From Psychroflexus sp. (GTDB taxonomy: Bacteria > Bacteroidota > Bacteroidia > Flavobacteriales > Flavobacteriaceae): a stretch of DNA of 5,942 nt. The translations under genes were made by a program, and so were the position numbers. Where the stretch lies: positions 1 to 5,942 of the forward strand of contig PXBV01000178.1 in the NCBI GenBank assembly GCA_003565575.1, in the 5' to 3' direction. The notes beneath the pieces were generated by a model that saw nothing but the letters and a program-made list of their open reading frames with translations, was not told the DNA's origin and did not search any database. This document shows positions 5,552-5,942 of the stretch, piece after piece (the first letter of the stretch is position 1; each line of letters starts with the position of its first letter).

Positions 5552-5942
5552 ATCTTTTTAGAGTCGTGTAAAAAAAGGATAGGAACTTTAGGAAGACAAA
5601 CGGTGTTTGGGGACGTGCTAAATATATTCTGGAAAATACTTAAATTTTTAGCCATCACCATTATAATGTTATAGCCATTAATGCACATACTTTGTGATGA
5701 AAGCTTAATTTCTTCAATGGTTTTAAAATTTAAGGACTCTATAGCTTTTGAAATTAAGTCTTTAGATTGTATCTTGTTTGGTTCCAAATCCTTAGCTCTA
5801 TCAACAGAAAGTACTGAGAGCTGGGTCTGATTGACAAATTCCAATGAATTCAAAATATTAAATATGCTGTAGTCTGAGCTGATAGAAAAATCAGTTGGGA
5901 GAAGTGCTGTTTGTGGCATTTCTATTTTAGCTTCCTCAGGAA
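5548..5942 (-). CDS. Universal stress protein, C-terminal domain (5' end beyond the window)
   Basis: The visible 131 codons end at the TAA at 5548-5550 and stay open to the right edge. There is an ATG at 5919, but the frame continues upstream as PEEAKIE before MPQTALLPTDFS. Such a Pro-Glu-rich linker running into PTDFS is what joins domain 1 (ending in ...PVLVI) to domain 2 in tandem Bacteroidota USPs, so I take this as the second half of a two-domain USP that starts outside the window. Seen in the domain: first strand TALLPTDFS, a strand QLSVLSV, and a final part NIIMVMAKNLSIFQNIF followed by KVPILFLHD. The usual G-2x-G-9x-G-S ATP motif is absent; after the MPQ segment only one glycine remains (INGYN). 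This domain therefore probably does not bind ATP in the standard way. From memory, the AKNL-x-x-FQ form recurs in flavobacterial USPs; this was not checked. It is convergent with the USP gene at 4654-5490. The frame is intact, so I do not call it a pseudogene. Confidence 0.8.
   Translation of the reverse strand, partial: PEEAKIEMPQTALLPTDFSISSDYSIFNILNSLEFVNQTQLSVLSVDRAKDLEPNKIQSKDLISKAIESLNFKTIEEIKLSSQSMCINGYNIIMVMAKNLSIFQNIFSTSPNTVCLPKVPILFLHDSKKI

Noticed and set aside
1..5942. Mobile elements, CRISPR arrays, tRNA genes (for example a metY-like tRNA ahead of rimP), toxin-antitoxin or defence genes
   Set aside because: No repeats with regular spacers, no transposase or integrase motifs and no cloverleaf were found; nearly all sequence is explained by five conserved genes.

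Overview
This window looks like a chromosomal segment from a member of the Bacteroidota, most likely Flavobacteriia. The evidence is low G+C content, weak or absent Shine-Dalgarno sequences at most starts, a Bacteroidota-type -7 element (TAnnTTTG) ahead of the main operon, a NusA of only 411 residues without the long C-terminal acidic extension of E. coli, and an IF-2 with a long Lys/Glu/Ala-rich linker. The placement is inferred from protein and promoter style; no rRNA is present to confirm it.

Layout. Positions 1-4513 (minus strand) carry the conserved operon rimP-nusA-infB, read right to left: RimP (30S maturation), NusA (transcription elongation, termination and antitermination) and IF-2 (translation initiation GTPase). 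rimP and nusA are 7 bp apart. nusA and infB are 55 bp apart, and that gap holds a clear Shine-Dalgarno and a possible internal promoter. infB is cut by the left window edge just short of its C-terminus. Positions 4514-4653 form a divergent intergenic region with a good -7 element for the rimP operon. Just after it, inside the short leader, lies a GC-rich hairpin followed by five T's on the operon's strand.

Positions 4654-5490 (plus) encode a two-domain universal stress protein (USP). Positions 5548-5942 (minus, convergent with it) hold the C-terminal part of a second USP whose beginning lies beyond the right edge. The in-frame sequence upstream of its first visible ATG reads like the linker between two USP domains.

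Most of the window is ordinary core genome, and I see no mobile element, CRISPR array, tRNA or rRNA. The item most worth a second look is the terminator-like hairpin between the rimP promoter and the rimP start. It sits where an attenuator could control an operon that encodes NusA, itself a termination factor. Next are a motif repeated within the IF-2 linker and the tail-to-tail USP pair, in which the second protein's visible domain has lost the ATP-binding glycines. No intergenic stretch exceeds 300 bases.
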